A stretch of DNA of 64,000 nt from Trichoplax sp. H2 (taxonomy: Eukaryota; Placozoa; Uniplacotomia; Trichoplacea): the NCBI GenBank assembly GCA_003344405.1, contig NOWV01000224.1:1-64000 (forward strand), given 5' to 3'. The notes beneath the pieces are model-generated. The model made no database searches. It was given only the letters and a program-made list of their open reading frames with translations, and was not told the DNA's origin. Made by a program: the position numbers and the translations under genes. Positions 36,511 through 48,769 of this stretch are shown piece by piece (positions within the stretch are counted from its first letter, which is position 1; each line of letters starts with the position of its first letter).

Positions 36511-37464
36511 GCTGATGATAATAATGATTATTAAAATGATGTCCTGTCAAGGTTACCATTTTTGAACTCTTTTGTATTGGTACAGTACTAAAGTAGCTAA
36601 AGGAATACTACAAGATCGAAAAATGATCGGTCAAATAGTAAATCATCCATGATCGAGTCACGCGTTAGTTAAGCACTCTACTAGGGATAGCTGATTGTGT
36701 CGATTGATTTTGCCCAACAATTTTTCTACCCACCATTCGACATTTGTAGCTTTCATTGTAAAGCATAGCCATATGAGTAATTACACTGCCAAATACAGTA
36801 TACTGTAGTAGTTCAAATTACGATCATATCAAGGAACTCGCTAAATAATATGACCGATTTCTTTATTTCATGTACAGAGTTCAATTAATCTGCAACGCAT
36901 TAATCATTGGTCAGAGAATTTGAAGGTGAATTTCTTATCCTTCTAAACTTGTGTCTTACTGATAAATGGCATAAAAATAGAGCAGGTATGGTAGAAGTCC
37001 GTATGCGGGATAAAGATACTATCTCAAAGCCTCAACGATCTCACTCGCATTTAAGGGATACTGTAATACTACAGCCCAATAGGCCAATACGATCGATGCA
37101 CAACAAATATCAGCGACGACTAAACTTTTCCTAGTCCCTACAAATAGTCAATTTCAGGAAAAAACCCAATGTAGCAATCTTTACGATTCTTTTATTGTGG
37201 AAGAAGAGTTTAGATCTGAGCAGCTGACGTAATCAGCAAGCTTTATTGTACTGTACGTACTAATTTAAAATAAATAATTTGTCCACGTACTTTGCAGTAC
37301 TATAGCCTGGTAGTAACCGTATAAATTTATAAAATTTCAAAACCTACAAAACAAGAATTGAATCTTGTCCAATGCTATATTATGACAAAATAAATAATAA
37401 TCATTGAAAGCTTTTTTTATTTTTGGGATAGAAATGATAATTTATTTTGTTTTTATTGTAGTCA

Positions 37465-37539
37465 TTATGAAACCTGGTGAAGGAAGTAATAATGGTACAT
37501 CGGCAAGTAAAGAAGCTGGAGACAAGCAATGCACAGGTA
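37465..37539 (+). CDS. Isolated candidate first coding exon (weak)
   Basis: After a T-rich tract ending TTGTAG, a short open segment begins ATGAAACCTGGTGAAGG (ATG at 37468), encodes MKPGEGSNNGTSASKEAGDK and ends at a GGTATC that could serve as a donor. The acceptor-like start, the Kozak-like position and hydrophilic composition suggest an exon, possibly a 5' exon of an alternative FAR transcript or of an unseen gene. The intervening sequence up to 38384 has no AG that would join it directly to the FAR start, so the link is speculative. Confidence 0.2.
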
Positions 37540-37694
37540 TCAATAAATTATGGTAGAAATAAGTTCACTACATTGAAGTTACAATTGATCTATCAAAACT
37601 GATAATTAATGATTTCGATATATTGTCCACCTGAGCCGCGATAGAGTATTTCTTCCTATTATACGAGTATACGTATTCAATATCGATTTCTGTA

Positions 37695-37945
37695 CATAAC
37701 TACTGCACTGAAATTATTTATAGTATGGTATCTCAGCTTTGTAATTGCGCAATTATGGTTGCAACAAACTGAATTTATTACGCTTAAACTCTACAGTACA
37801 CCAGGGAACGTTAACATAAACTTTTTAATCCTTACTATAGCTAGTTGTTGCACTGAAATTCATCATAGTATGGTATCTCTGCATTATAATTACGCAGTCA
37901 TGGTTGCCACAAACTGAGTATATTACGTTTGAAATCTACACTGTG
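37695..37945. repeat. Direct duplication, ~110 bp, upstream of FAR
   Basis: GCACTGAAATT.AT.ATAGTATGGTATCTC, then TAATT(G/A)CGCA..TATGGTTGC.ACAAACTGA.T.TATTACG and a CTACA(G/C)T end occur at about 37705-37800 and 37848-37945. The copies lie in the upstream region of the fatty acyl-CoA reductase gene. Confidence 0.7.
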
Positions 37946-38383
37946 ATTGTTAGCAAATATTTAGGTTTTGAACCTACACGTATACAATGCATACATGCAA
38001 TGTACTGAATTGTTTCACCTATTTTACGATTGGCAGTCGTTACGCTAATTGACTATTTGAATTAAGAATAGTTTGATCATACGAGTTAATGTAAACAGTT
38101 GTCGGGTCAAAATATTCTTATTTCGTGTAAGGATGAACTTATTATTCTCTATGGATGCTCTACATGATACTGTACAAGTTTAGTTCTTCAACAATTAGAA
38201 ATGTCATTTAATGCGTCTCGGATAATTCTCACATTAACTGTAGTCTGTGATTACTAGTGTATTAAAGAAATAATTAATAACTTGCCATTTTTCACCATAA
38301 TTCGTGTCAACAGTATCTTCTTGGTACAGCAATATACACTATTTAATTTCCATCGCTTGTAATAGACCCTAACCTATGCTGTA

Positions 38384-41300
38384 ATGTTGACTGGTGAATT
38401 ATTACTTACTAAATTTATAGAGTCTATGCCTCCCTCAATTAAACATTTGTATGCTGGACAAACAATATTTATAACTGGCGTATCTGGTTTCCTTGGCAAG
38501 GCATTGTTGGAAAAATTGTTACGTGTTGCACCCAATATAGAAAGGATTTATGTTTTGCTCAGACCTAAGAAAGGTCAACAACCCACAGAAAGATTGAAAA
38601 CTATTCTACAAACTAAGGTGATAATTTCATGCATCCCTATGAAGGAATATATACTTAATTGATAATTCGTTTAGAAAGGATGCTCTTAATTATTCTGGAG
38701 TTGTATAAATGTATAAATTAACGGCAGTCTATTAATAAATTGGTAACAGCATATGTTACTACTAACCAACTAGAACAATGCAATTTTAACTAGGAATGTA
38801 TTACTATAGTACTAGAAGTATTATCTACTTTAATGTAGTAACGTATAATATTTTAAATTATAAACCTTGATAATAAAATAGAATTGAGTTTAGCCTGCTA
38901 CTAGTGCCAGTAGACCTATTTCATTTAAGATAGATACGTACGTATGAACTAAATTAGCACAAGTTGTTACTGAAAGCTGTATTATTTCATCGATTACGGT
39001 ATGGGATTGTGCATGGTATCATTTGACAAACTTTGAGAATGAAGCGTAAGAACATATAATTCCTACGTTCACTTGTATTAATTAAAATACATAGGATGAC
39101 AACTATTGAAAAATACCCGTATAATGAGTAATAGCAACGGCTGAGATACATAATTTTATGTACTGTCTATATTTTTAGCTCTTTGACAGCATTAGAGAAG
39201 CTTCACCAAACTTCACTGAGAAGGTTATTCCAATATTTGGCGATATTACACTTGAAAATTATGGTATATGTGAATCCGACTTGTGTGATATAATTGCAAA
39301 CACAGACATAGTGTTTCATGTAGCTGCTACAATCAAATTTGATGAACTACTACGGTAAATGTGGCATCATACAGCGGTATTAATTTATTAGATAAATACA
39401 GTACTTGGCTGGATTTTATATGTTTGGATTGACTACAGGCAAAGTTGTGATGTATTTTTTATACGAGTTTTCACAATTATCAAAGCAAAGTACTAGACAG
39501 ATATAGAACATATCTTTATTTCATTAGTGAAAGATGAGTGTAGAGTGATAAATTGTAGATTGTTATGCTTATAAATGTAGCGAAATACTTCTTGCACTGC
39601 TATTATCGTAATGAAGTCTCATATGCATATTTTGTAAAGACATATAGCTAAACAATCTTAGTATAAATTGTAGACTGTAAACCTATGAAGTAATGTAAAG
39701 TTGTGTTGCTATCATCCTATTTAAGTCTAATATTTTTAATTTGTGCCCTCTTAGCAAATCTATTTTGCAAAATGTAGTAAGCGTTCAAACTATGATCCGG
39801 ATTTGTAAACGAATGCCCAAATTAAAGGTATTATACTGCATGAATTTGACAATTTATGATGTAACATTTGTCACTATTGAATATATGTGCACAATATTTA
39901 CGTGCTCAATACTTGCAGCAGCTTATAGTAACAGTTGTAACACTCAGTAATCTTTATATCCATCACCCTGTACGAGTATTTATGATAGAATTATAGTCTG
40001 CTTAGTTAATAGTTAGTACTTAGGAAAGCATCAATACTTCATTTGAACGACCTATATAGATTTATTTTTAACTTTAACCTATTACTATTTCTGCTATAAC
40101 AAGAGCTATGTGCACGTATCTACGGCCTTTTGCAATACGGATAAAGAAGTAATTGAAGAAGTCATATATTCAGATATCGTTCCACCTCAAAAATTAATTG
40201 ATGCAATGAGGTATAAAATTTTCTCAAACATTATTCAGTTATAATGATTTTAATATCGATGTGCTTTACCTAAACTTAATAGCCGTACTCTATGGAATAA
40301 GATCAGATAATATATTAATTGTTTTAATTTGATAGTTGGATGGACGACGACATGATAAGCCAGGTAACACCAAAATTATTGGGAAGACTACCAAATACCT
40401 ACACATTTACTAAGAAATTAGCTGAGATTGTTATCGCTACGGAAGGTTTAAATCTTCCAATAGCCATTGTTAGACCTTCTATAATTGGAGCTTCTTGGAA
40501 AGAGCCTGTTTCTGTAAGTACATATTTTAATTGCTATGTCCAACAACGATGACCCTGGTATTGATATTTAGTATTCACCTCAGGGATGGATAGACAATTA
40601 TTATGGTGGGACAGCAGCGATGCTTTTGGTTCGTAAATACAGAAACATTACATTTAACTGAGCATAAAGAAAGTCGAATAATAGTTTGTTGATGATAATC
40701 TGATAATCTCGATTAGGTTGCGAAGGGCTTACTACGTCGAATTGTTGCCAAAGAGAAATGCAAAGCTGATTTAGTTCCAGTCGACTATACTGTCAACATG
40801 CTTTTAGCTGCTTGTTGGCATGCAGTGCATGCTTCGAAGCAGCAGACTCCTTTAATCTACAACTGTTGTAGTTCGCCAGACAATCCTTTTGTATGGGGGA
40901 GTTGGTTATCTTTAACCCTGAAGAATTCCTATGAATTTCCACATGATCAAGTATTTAGAATGCCATCTTGTTCAATGAATGGCGAAACCAAGTAAGTACT
41001 ACGAATCGATGTAGTATACTTCAGAAATTGGAGTAAGTGCATATTCATCAGCCAGTGAGTTCCATATTGGACTCACGGTTACTCAAAACTTTCGTTTTCT
41101 ATCTGTAGCCGATTTCATCTATTTATGCAACACTGGGTTCCGGCATACATTGTGGATGCATGGCGTTTTGTGTGTGGCAAAAAACCAAGGTATAACTGCA
41201 AAAAGTAGACTTTTATATTTTTTGTTTTATGCAGCAAAGTATTAATTTACCATCAAATTGATTAACCATTTACCTTTTAGGTTAATAAATGAGTATGATC

Positions 41301-41984
41301 GCATTCACAGATCTATGACTGCCTTTGAGTATTTTACGTGCACAGAATTTAAGGTATTACTACTAACTATACAAGTGAAATTATTTTAATGGTTGGTGAT
41401 CTTTTATTTTGATATTGATTCGCAATAAGAGTGATTTTTGGTTTACAGTGGACTAACAAGAATGCTAAAAAACTGTGGCAAACTATGACACCAGAAGATC
41501 ATAAGGTAAATTTTTTGTGCTCTTATGCTCTAATACTTCTACTATGTAACATTAATCAGCCAGTAAATTGTATGATTTTCTGATAGTATTATAGAAAATT
41601 TAGTCTCTCCTTTCCTATTATTTTCTAGGAATTTCCATTCGATTTCACTGAACTGAATTGGGAATCATATATCTCGAATTATTGTATTGGTATTAAAAGA
41701 TATTTAATGAATGAAGACTTATCTAACCTTCCTCAAGCAAAAAAGAAAATGGCTAGGTAAATTTTATATTTTAAAAGCTTTAGAATTTGCACAGTATCTG
41801 TAAAATGATGATTTATAACCTTTTGTTTAGGCGACAACATATACGATGGGGTACTTATGCTCTTCTTGTCTTCATAATTTGGCGCGTCATATTTTCAAAA
41901 TCGATGTGGGATAAGTCGTTATGGCTTTCTCGTATAAATACATACCTTAAAACAACGAGGACTTTACTACTGATATCACCATAA
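38384..41984 (+). CDS. FAR: Fatty acyl-CoA reductase (FAR1/FAR2 family)
   Basis: Twelve exons give exactly 526 aa: 38384-38617, 39179-39354, 39755-39827, 40104-40210, 40336-40513, 40584-40628, 40717-40991, 41109-41189, 41281-41353, 41449-41505, 41629-41756, 41831-41984. The enzyme reduces fatty acyl-CoA to fatty alcohol with NADPH and feeds ether-lipid and wax synthesis; animal FARs sit on peroxisomes through a C-terminal anchor. The Rossmann motif TGVSGFLG is at residues 31-38. Family signatures include [34 protein letters not shown], the catalytic YxxxK (Y219, K223) and [12 protein letters not shown]. The C-terminal sterile domain holds [16 protein letters not shown] and [15 protein letters not shown] hydrophobic stretch near residues 483-497 ([12 protein letters not shown]) is the likely membrane anchor. 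Length matches human FAR1 (515 aa). A second Met at residue 15 (38426) is the alternative start and fits the family better. FAR1 and FAR2 cannot be told apart here. Confidence 0.95.
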
Positions 41985-43327
41985 GCCTTAGAGTGTGATA
42001 TAGGTTAGGATATTACAGTACAATCCATTACTTCCCTTTATTTAGCATTTGTTCAATACTGAGAGTTGCGACGCTGTCGAAAACAAAACACATACTGATA
42101 AGAGGAAAGGAAATCATTGAATATTTCTATGAAATTTTTATTTTGTGCTGCAATTAATATTAATTACATGAAAATCGAAACTATCGTTGAAAATTGGTAA
42201 AAAGTATACCGAATAAAAAAAAAACTTTTAAAAGTCGTTTGTATAACCAGTAGAGTGGATTTTACGCCCATACAAAGTATTTCTATAGTATTAGAAAATT
42301 GTTTTTAATGTAGTAATGAATAACTGTACTTGTTTGTTTACTTTGTATGCTAATATGAAAACGTTCCTCTTTATTGCTATACGTAGGGTATATACAATAC
42401 TGTAGATTATAATTACTACTAATAGTTTTAATCAATTAATGATAAAATACGATACATTTTTGATTGAGTAAATATATATTAAATACTCTCTTAACATATA
42501 CCTTGATATATTAGAATCACTGCGGTATCTCGATGAGTATACTGTATGCTATGCTGCGGTGCATTCCATGGTAATTATTGTAATAATATTTATTTCAGTC
42601 AACTGTATCTAAATTTCGAATGTGATTCTCGAAATCTACACACATCATTGTTAGCCTATCAAATAATTTATGACAACTGATACACAAACACGTATTCCAG
42701 TAACAATTGTAGTGATGTAGATCAGCATATTTTGGTATTTAAACTACGTAATTGCTTGGTTAATTATGCTTTCTGTTCGGGATAAAATCTATAGCTATAT
42801 TTAGTAGTTTGTATCTAAAAGATTTGATAATTATAATCGGAGCTTTTATAGCACAACTTTTATCAATAAATATGTTTACATATTTGAATGGGAAGGAAAC
42901 CTATCGTTATGTTGTATTGTATGTTAAAGGAGTACAGATAATCGAAATTTCTTTCTGGGCTCTATATCTACAAAGTTATTTCATATGCAGTTTCTGAAAT
43001 TGGTACTTTATTTAAAAAAATATCTCATCCAATAATGATATACAAATACGATTGATCCAGATTTCAAAACCGTGGAAAAATTTTTAAATTTTATACTGAT
43101 TAATAACAATTATTCCTTGTATATAACAGGGACTACTTAACCAAAATAGACCCTGTTTACATAGTCGGAAGTCCTGGTATACAGTTGAGTTCTTAATACA
43201 AAACTAGTTCAATTTCCCTATATATACTTGAAGGAAAAATGTAATGATAATTAAAGTGGACAAGGACCGCTTGATACACTAATACGATCTATAATTCATT
43301 ATTCAATATTCGTTCATTCAGACTAGG
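41985..43327. other. Intergenic region between convergent FAR and EOGT genes
   Basis: The two genes end facing each other, so this 1.3-kb stretch should hold both 3' UTRs. It is very AT-rich. One 62-codon hydrophobic ORF (42809-42997) has no family match and is probably chance. No repeat or RNA gene was recognised. Confidence 0.5.
42212..42217 (+). terminator. Putative poly(A) signal of the FAR gene
   Basis: A canonical AATAAA lies about 230 nt after the FAR stop codon and is followed by an A-run. It is the first strong candidate in this 3' region. Other AT-rich variants nearby could also be used. Confidence 0.35.
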
Positions 43328-45542
43328 TTATAATTCAGTTTTGATTGAGGAATCTTCCACAGAGTTGTCCGCGCTAATTTTTGGCCTATTTGCAGCAACA
43401 TGCTTAACGCCTTTTTCAATCATTCTTAAAAATTCACCAATATTAAACGCATAGTTTGTAAATTTAGCATGAGCTCCAAGTGTTGGATGATGGCCCTAAT
43501 GGTATATCCATAAATAATGAAATTAATCATTTCTCATTAGCTAAAATGTGCATGATTGGTAAAAAATGAACGCTAAAAAATTCTTTCATAACATTGCCTA
43601 AACAATAATGGAAGTAATGTCTAAAAGTAACGAATATTGCTGCTTGTACATGCAACATAAATTTTCTATATATAGTAACAACATCAAAGTTTACCTCATC
43701 TTGCTGAATTAAATATTTCTTTTTCTCCCAAGTTAAATATTTTACACCTCTCAATCTTGCAAGGTCATAGTAGCATCCTTCATCTTCACAGTTGTACAAC
43801 TCGAATGCTACACCCCAATGAGGTTGGAATAGCATATGTGTTAGGCCGGAGCCATGCATACCAATAAAAATGTCTGAATTGTGAGTAATTTCTAATTGCT
43901 TTTCAAAAGGCATCTATTTAAAAATTATGAATGAGTCAAAAGCAGGAATAAACCAATGGGTAGAACTTCTATTTATTTATGAATTATCATTTATGTCTAT
44001 CGCCAGACGCGATCATGTTATCATCGAAGTGAGTTTATGGTAGAACTTGCTGGATGATTACCTGATAGGTATAGTCAACACGTGTAACATCGTAATTCCA
44101 AATGGTCTTTAGCGCTCCTATCAGTTTATCCTCGTTAAGAATTCTACGATATTTGGTACTACGTGACAGTAGTGTGATTCTATATCGGTTTGGATCGTAA
44201 GGTTTTGAGGTAATATTCAATCTATGTACAACATGCTCAGAGAAAGCTTTCATCAAACCACTATTATAGCATCCAGGAATCAATGGCATATTATAATATA
44301 ATCCATAAAACATTCGCGGGGGTAGAGTAAAAATAGCATCTTTAAAGCAAACCTATATTTATAAACATACAATAGACAAAACTTTAGTGATGCATTATAT
44401 GGTAGGACATTGTCAACTCATCGCCAATATCAAGTAGATAATGATATCCATTAGAATTCAATTTGTAAAACAAATCGAGTTTCTTACAAATGCTTCAGGC
44501 TACTTTGGTTACGGAAACAGTACACTTGATTTATAACAGAGTAGAATTGTACAAGAATCCATTGATGATATAAATATTACCACAAACTTGTACAACAAAA
44601 GCTTACCCTCTTATTGTCGTAATCAGATAATCGCTTGACAGGATGTCGAGAAAACGCTTTCCATGTTAATGTGAAAAAATCACCATAATTCATAGAACTA
44701 GTATCCCACATGACGATGTTGATATCGGTGGTAAAAGAGCCATTGACATGTTGAGTTACGTAGAGGTTGACAAAATCGCAAAAATGATGAAACATATTGA
44801 TACCAGCATCTAACTTCATGAAATAAGTTGGACGCTCGACAATAACATCGCAGTGATGTCGATCTATGACGGGTTTGAATTTTAACGATGTGAAAGGGCG
44901 TAATTCTGAATGCCATGATTGTAATTCACCTTTTTGTTTATCGCTATTTTTTAAGCGTTGACCATCCAATTGGCAATGGCCACCAATTTCTCCTTTTTTA
45001 AATACATCGGTTCGAAATCGTTCACGACTATCAGCCATTCGAGAATTTTTTAAATTCATGTATAGATTGGTTGCTCGACAATATCTCATATGTTGATTAC
45101 AATCTAAGGTTGAATCGCCTTCTTCGTCAGCTTTACATAAGTGCATCATTTCATCGCGAAATTCACGTATCATACCAAAATCAGCAGAACGCCAAAATTT
45201 ATCAATTTGTTTCTCTTTGGTATGCTCCCAACCTCGTGAATCCTCAGGGCATATTGGATAAGAGTAATAATTTCGTTTTCGGCAATGTTTCTCATAACCC
45301 CAGCATGGTTGTTTCTTACTTAACTTTTTATACTCTGATGAGCATTTGTTATTACTACACTCTTGTCTTTGTAAATGGCTCATTTGGAAATATTTTTGAT
45401 GTAAATCAGAATATCTATCCAATTGATCATCACTAACGACACTGGCAATGTCAATGAATAGGATAACTGCAAGAACGCATAAAGTGAGTGGTCGCATCCT
45501 AAACCACTGTCGAGAGATTATGACATTAAGGCAATTTTTCAT
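43328..45542 (-). CDS. EOGT: EGF domain-specific O-linked GlcNAc transferase (EOGT, GT61 family)
   Basis: Four minus-strand exons give 537 aa: 45542-44607, 44352-44062, 43913-43695, 43495-43328, all joined in phase 0. EOGT transfers GlcNAc to Ser/Thr of EGF repeats (Notch ligands, matrix proteins) in the ER lumen. The N-terminus holds a hydrophobic signal sequence; the Met at residue 16 (45497) may be the true start because [19 protein letters not shown] follows it closely. Family hallmarks are [53 protein letters not shown], the near-identical block [20 protein letters not shown], and [20 protein letters not shown] with [20 protein letters not shown]. The last exon begins [17 protein letters not shown]. 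The protein ends KTEL, a variant of the KDEL/HDEL ER-retrieval signal. Length matches human EOGT (527 aa). The DYD tripeptide described in mouse EOGT is not at the aligned site but occurs a few residues later (LSDYDNKR). Confidence 0.95.
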
Positions 45543-46375
45543 TTCTTACCGCTGCCACTGTTATGTAGTGTACTGTATAACCTGAGATTAATAAATAGAC
45601 AATGGCGTTGTTAACCTTCAGTTGTAATTGATGCAATCGATCCAAATTGAAATACGCCTAGCTTTACAGAACTTGTAGTTTGCGCCATCAGATTCAGTAT
45701 CAATAGGTTAATTATTATTCTACTACTGCTACAAGTCATTGAAAATTTGAGAGTAGCTCATCACTGAAAAGTGGATGGTAACATCCCCTAGCAGATTCGC
45801 ACCACTCGTATTGTAATTAACCTTAAACAGCAAGTATTAACATCACTATACCTGTAAACTAGAGATAGGCTAGTCTTATACTTCCACTCGTAACGATATT
45901 GCTGGAAAGACGAATCGATTCCCTTCTTATTGGGCCTATAAATGGCAAATTACCATTTCCTGTCCTGGAAGAGAAAAGGAGAAACAGGAGGACTAGCACC
46001 AACTCCAGTATCGAAGAACTCCAAGAAGGCGTGACGTGTCAGTTGCGGACGGATGGACTGAGTTCGCCGGCTGCTTGGAAAAGGGATTTCTCCAGAATAA
46101 ATCATAGCCGCAAAATCGTTCTCAATTTTACGATCTTTTGGCTATGATTTATCATTGAGAAATCCCTGCTTGGAATAACTTGTAGACAATTGGAGATTAA
46201 ATTTGTAAGCTTTTCCCTACTGTGCTGGACATAGTATAGTAGAGCGGCACTACACTACACTATAGAGGTTTCTTTCTTTTTACCTTTATGAGTGGCACCA
46301 TGTTCATGGACGTCGGTTTGAATACTGCAATATACTCTGTAATATTTCATTTTGAACGTGAGCACTTCCGATTAG
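45543..46375. other. EOGT upstream region
   Basis: This holds the likely EOGT promoter (minus strand) and a hairpin listed separately. A plus ORF at 45899-46147 (82 codons, GC-richer than its flanks) ends inside the hairpin and has no recognisable family. It may be chance, or part of an unknown element with the hairpin at its 3' end. Confidence 0.4.
46082..46167. repeat. 86-nt hairpin-forming inverted repeat
   Basis: Positions 46082-46119 and 46130-46167 are inverted complements: 38-nt arms with about six mismatches and a 10-nt loop. The longest perfect blocks are AGGGATTTCTC and TAAATCATAGCC. Either strand could fold into a stem the size of a microRNA precursor. It could equally be the remnant of a foldback element or short MITE. 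No polymerase III boxes were recognised. Confidence 0.7.
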
Positions 46376-47110
46376 ATACAGCTGTTAACATTAACTTGGT
46401 TCTATTCACTTCAACGATAGTTTATATCGATATATACAGTGTAGGGTATATTGTATAATATACAATAATATATGCTTAGATGGAGAATGATGAACCCATA
46501 AATAATCAATGTACTGTGATGTCTGTATCGGTGTTTTGCAACTTTCTGCTTCTTCACTCTGAAATGTAAAATGAGTAATGCATTTTGACAACAACATTAA
46601 CTTAGTTTTATTAACTTCAACGATAGTTAATATCTGTATATACAGTGTACGGTATATTGTGTGATATGCAACAATATATGCTTATACTGTACAGCAAATG
46701 AATGATTAACCAAAAATAATCAATGTACTCTGATGTCTGTATCGGTGTTTTGCAACTTTCTGCATCTTCACTCTGAAATGTAAAATGAGTAATGCATTTT
46801 GACAACAACATTAACTTGGTTTTATTAACTTCAACGATAGTTTATATCCATCTATACAGCGTACTGTATATTGTATAATATGCAAAAATAGATGCTTGGA
46901 TGGAGAATGATTAACCCATAAATAATCAATGTACTGTGATGTCTGTATCGGCGTTTTGCAACTTTCTGCTTCTTCACTCTGAAATACACTTTGACAACAA
47001 CATTAACTTAGTTTTATTAACTTCAACGATAGTTTATATCCATCTATACAGCGTACTGTATATTGTATAATATGCAAAAATAGATGCTTAGATGGAGAAT
47101 GATGAACCGA
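46376..47110. repeat. Tandem repeat, ~190-215 bp unit, about 3.5 copies
   Basis: Units start ACATTAACTT(G/A)GTTTTATTAACTTCAACGATAGTT and continue with ATACAG.GTA..GTATATTGT, AATAATCAATGTACT.TGATG and TCTGTATCGG.GTTTTGCAACTTTCTGC, then CTTCACTCTGAAAT. Starts fall near 46390, 46596, 46809 and 46999. The two minus-strand ORFs here share the same peptide because they are repeat copies. Confidence 0.9.
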
Positions 47111-48127
47111 TAAATAGTCAATGCATAGAATAGAAATGCTGAAGCAAGCGTACTGCAGATTCAATTTTGCTTAACACTGAAGACTGGTAAGCAGCATTTC
47201 ACGACTTGCTTCTGATTCATCCCGAAATCCAAAAACACAATTTCAGAGTGGAGAGTGTTTCTTTCTCGTATTCTGCACTGAAACATCGCCATCACTTATA
47301 GTCAGTCGTCGAATATCTACTGTACAGTAAATCAAAATCGCTACTGTAGCGTAGGCATGATGGAAGGTTCAATGATTCAGCGAAAACCGATTAAGCAGCC
47401 ATGTTAGAGATTGACACAAATGCATTGAGTAAGAAAATATTCCTTATTGTAGACTACAAGTGTGGGTTACCGTACAATTCAATTTTCCTACGATTTGATG
47501 GATAAAAGTGCTGCAAGTCAATTACTCGCATTAATTGATTTTAGCCCTAGCTATTCTGCCTATTCAACTTCAGTCTACCATATTAATTACTGCACCTTGC
47601 ATATAGCACATAAATACAGAAAGACAATTTAACATGTCTTCAAGCAGGACATTGATCCAAATCTGTTGAAATTCTATTCATTATCGTTGACTAGAGGATC
47701 ATGTAGAATTTACTTTGTCAATGAAATATCAATCCTTTCGGATAGTTGAACGAGTTTTAGAATGTCCCATGATATAAAAACATATGTAATTACATTTGCA
47801 TGACTTAAGTACTTTTCTACTTCATAAACATGAATATTAACTGTCTAGGTTACGTTATCAATCAAGAAGTAGCAAAAAGAGAGAGAGAGCTGGTGTGAAG
47901 GCATAGCCTGGAGGTTAGCACATAATTTACCTTGAGCTAAAAGTATTCATACTGTCTACCAATGTATTTTCCAACTGTACATAAGAATACTTTGCTTCAA
48001 GGCAATTTTGGAATCGCAACGACGGGATCATCATCTGTAAGTACAGCAAGTGCAGGGTATACGATATACTATACTTGTACCTCCTTTTTACAGATCAACA
48101 TCAAATAGAAGACTGGCCGTAGATTAT
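47111..48127. other. Spacer within the repeat cluster
   Basis: About 1 kb without clear repeats or genes between two tandem arrays. A short GA run occurs at 47877-47889. Nothing else was recognised. Confidence 0.4.
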
Positions 48128-48720
48128 ATGTAGAAAATCGAATCTACTGTATCAATATCAATATACGACTTTCCATCATTAACATGTAGAAAATACCAAT
48201 CTACTATACTGAATTTTATACATGTAATGTAGGGGAATCGTATATTGATGTGGATCCGAATAGAGTATAAATAACGTTTCGGATAACTCATCCGCGCCCA
48301 AATGCCCATTCTGCGTTGAAAGCGCTATTATCAACATGAGGCATAAGATGATTTTGATTTTAGAAAATCCAATCTACTGTATCATTATCCATATACGACT
48401 CTTCATCATTTACATGTATAAAATACCAATCTACTGTACTGAACTTTATACATGTTATGTAGGGGAGTTGTATATCGATGTTGATCCGAATAGAGTACAG
48501 TATAAATAACGTTTCGGATAACCCATCTACGCCCAAGTACCCATTCTACGTTGAAAGCGCTTTCTAAACATGAGGCATAAGATGATTTTGATTTTAGAGT
48601 GAAGATACTCAAATTAAGACAACCTACATAACGTTTCGGATAGCCAATCGGCGCCGAAAATATCAATCTTGAGTTGAAAGCGCTGTATAGAACATGAAGC
48701 ATAAGATGATTTGGATTTTA
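48128..48720. repeat. Tandem repeat, ~234-bp unit, about 2.5 copies
   Basis: Copies at about 48131-48363 and 48364-48597 share AGAAAATC.AATCTACTGTAT, ATACGACT.T.CATCATT, ATACATGT.ATGTAGGGGA, GATCCGAATAGAGTA and TATAAATAACGTTTCGGATAAC.CAT, then a GTTGAAAGCGCT core and ATGAGGCATAAGATGATTTTG. A third, truncated copy (about 48620-48720) keeps AACGTTTCGGATA, GTTGAAAGCGCT and CATAAGATGATTT. Confidence 0.9.
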
Positions 48721-48769
48721 TACTTGATCCGATTTTACACGCGTACGACTTGTGTTCTTGCGATCGCAT

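Larger units (their letters stand above)
33785..37440. other. Gene-poor region between repeat field and FAR gene
   Basis: No gene could be supported over about 3.6 kb. Noted items are a possible secreted peptide ORF on the minus strand (separate entry), an AAAT run near 35010-35030, a short repeat at 36.36-36.50 kb, and a plus ORF at 36907-37134 (75 codons, basic, no family match, no convincing splice context). Small exons of an unrecognised gene could be hidden here. Confidence 0.4.

Noticed and set aside
42809-42997. 62-codon hydrophobic ORF in the FAR-EOGT spacer
   Set aside because: Chance hydrophobic ORF in AT-rich DNA; no family match, no splice signals, and it falls in the expected 3' UTR zone.
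44698-45436. ORFs overlapping the EOGT first exon on both strands
   Set aside because: Shadow frames of the EOGT coding sequence, which has clear homology in its own frame.
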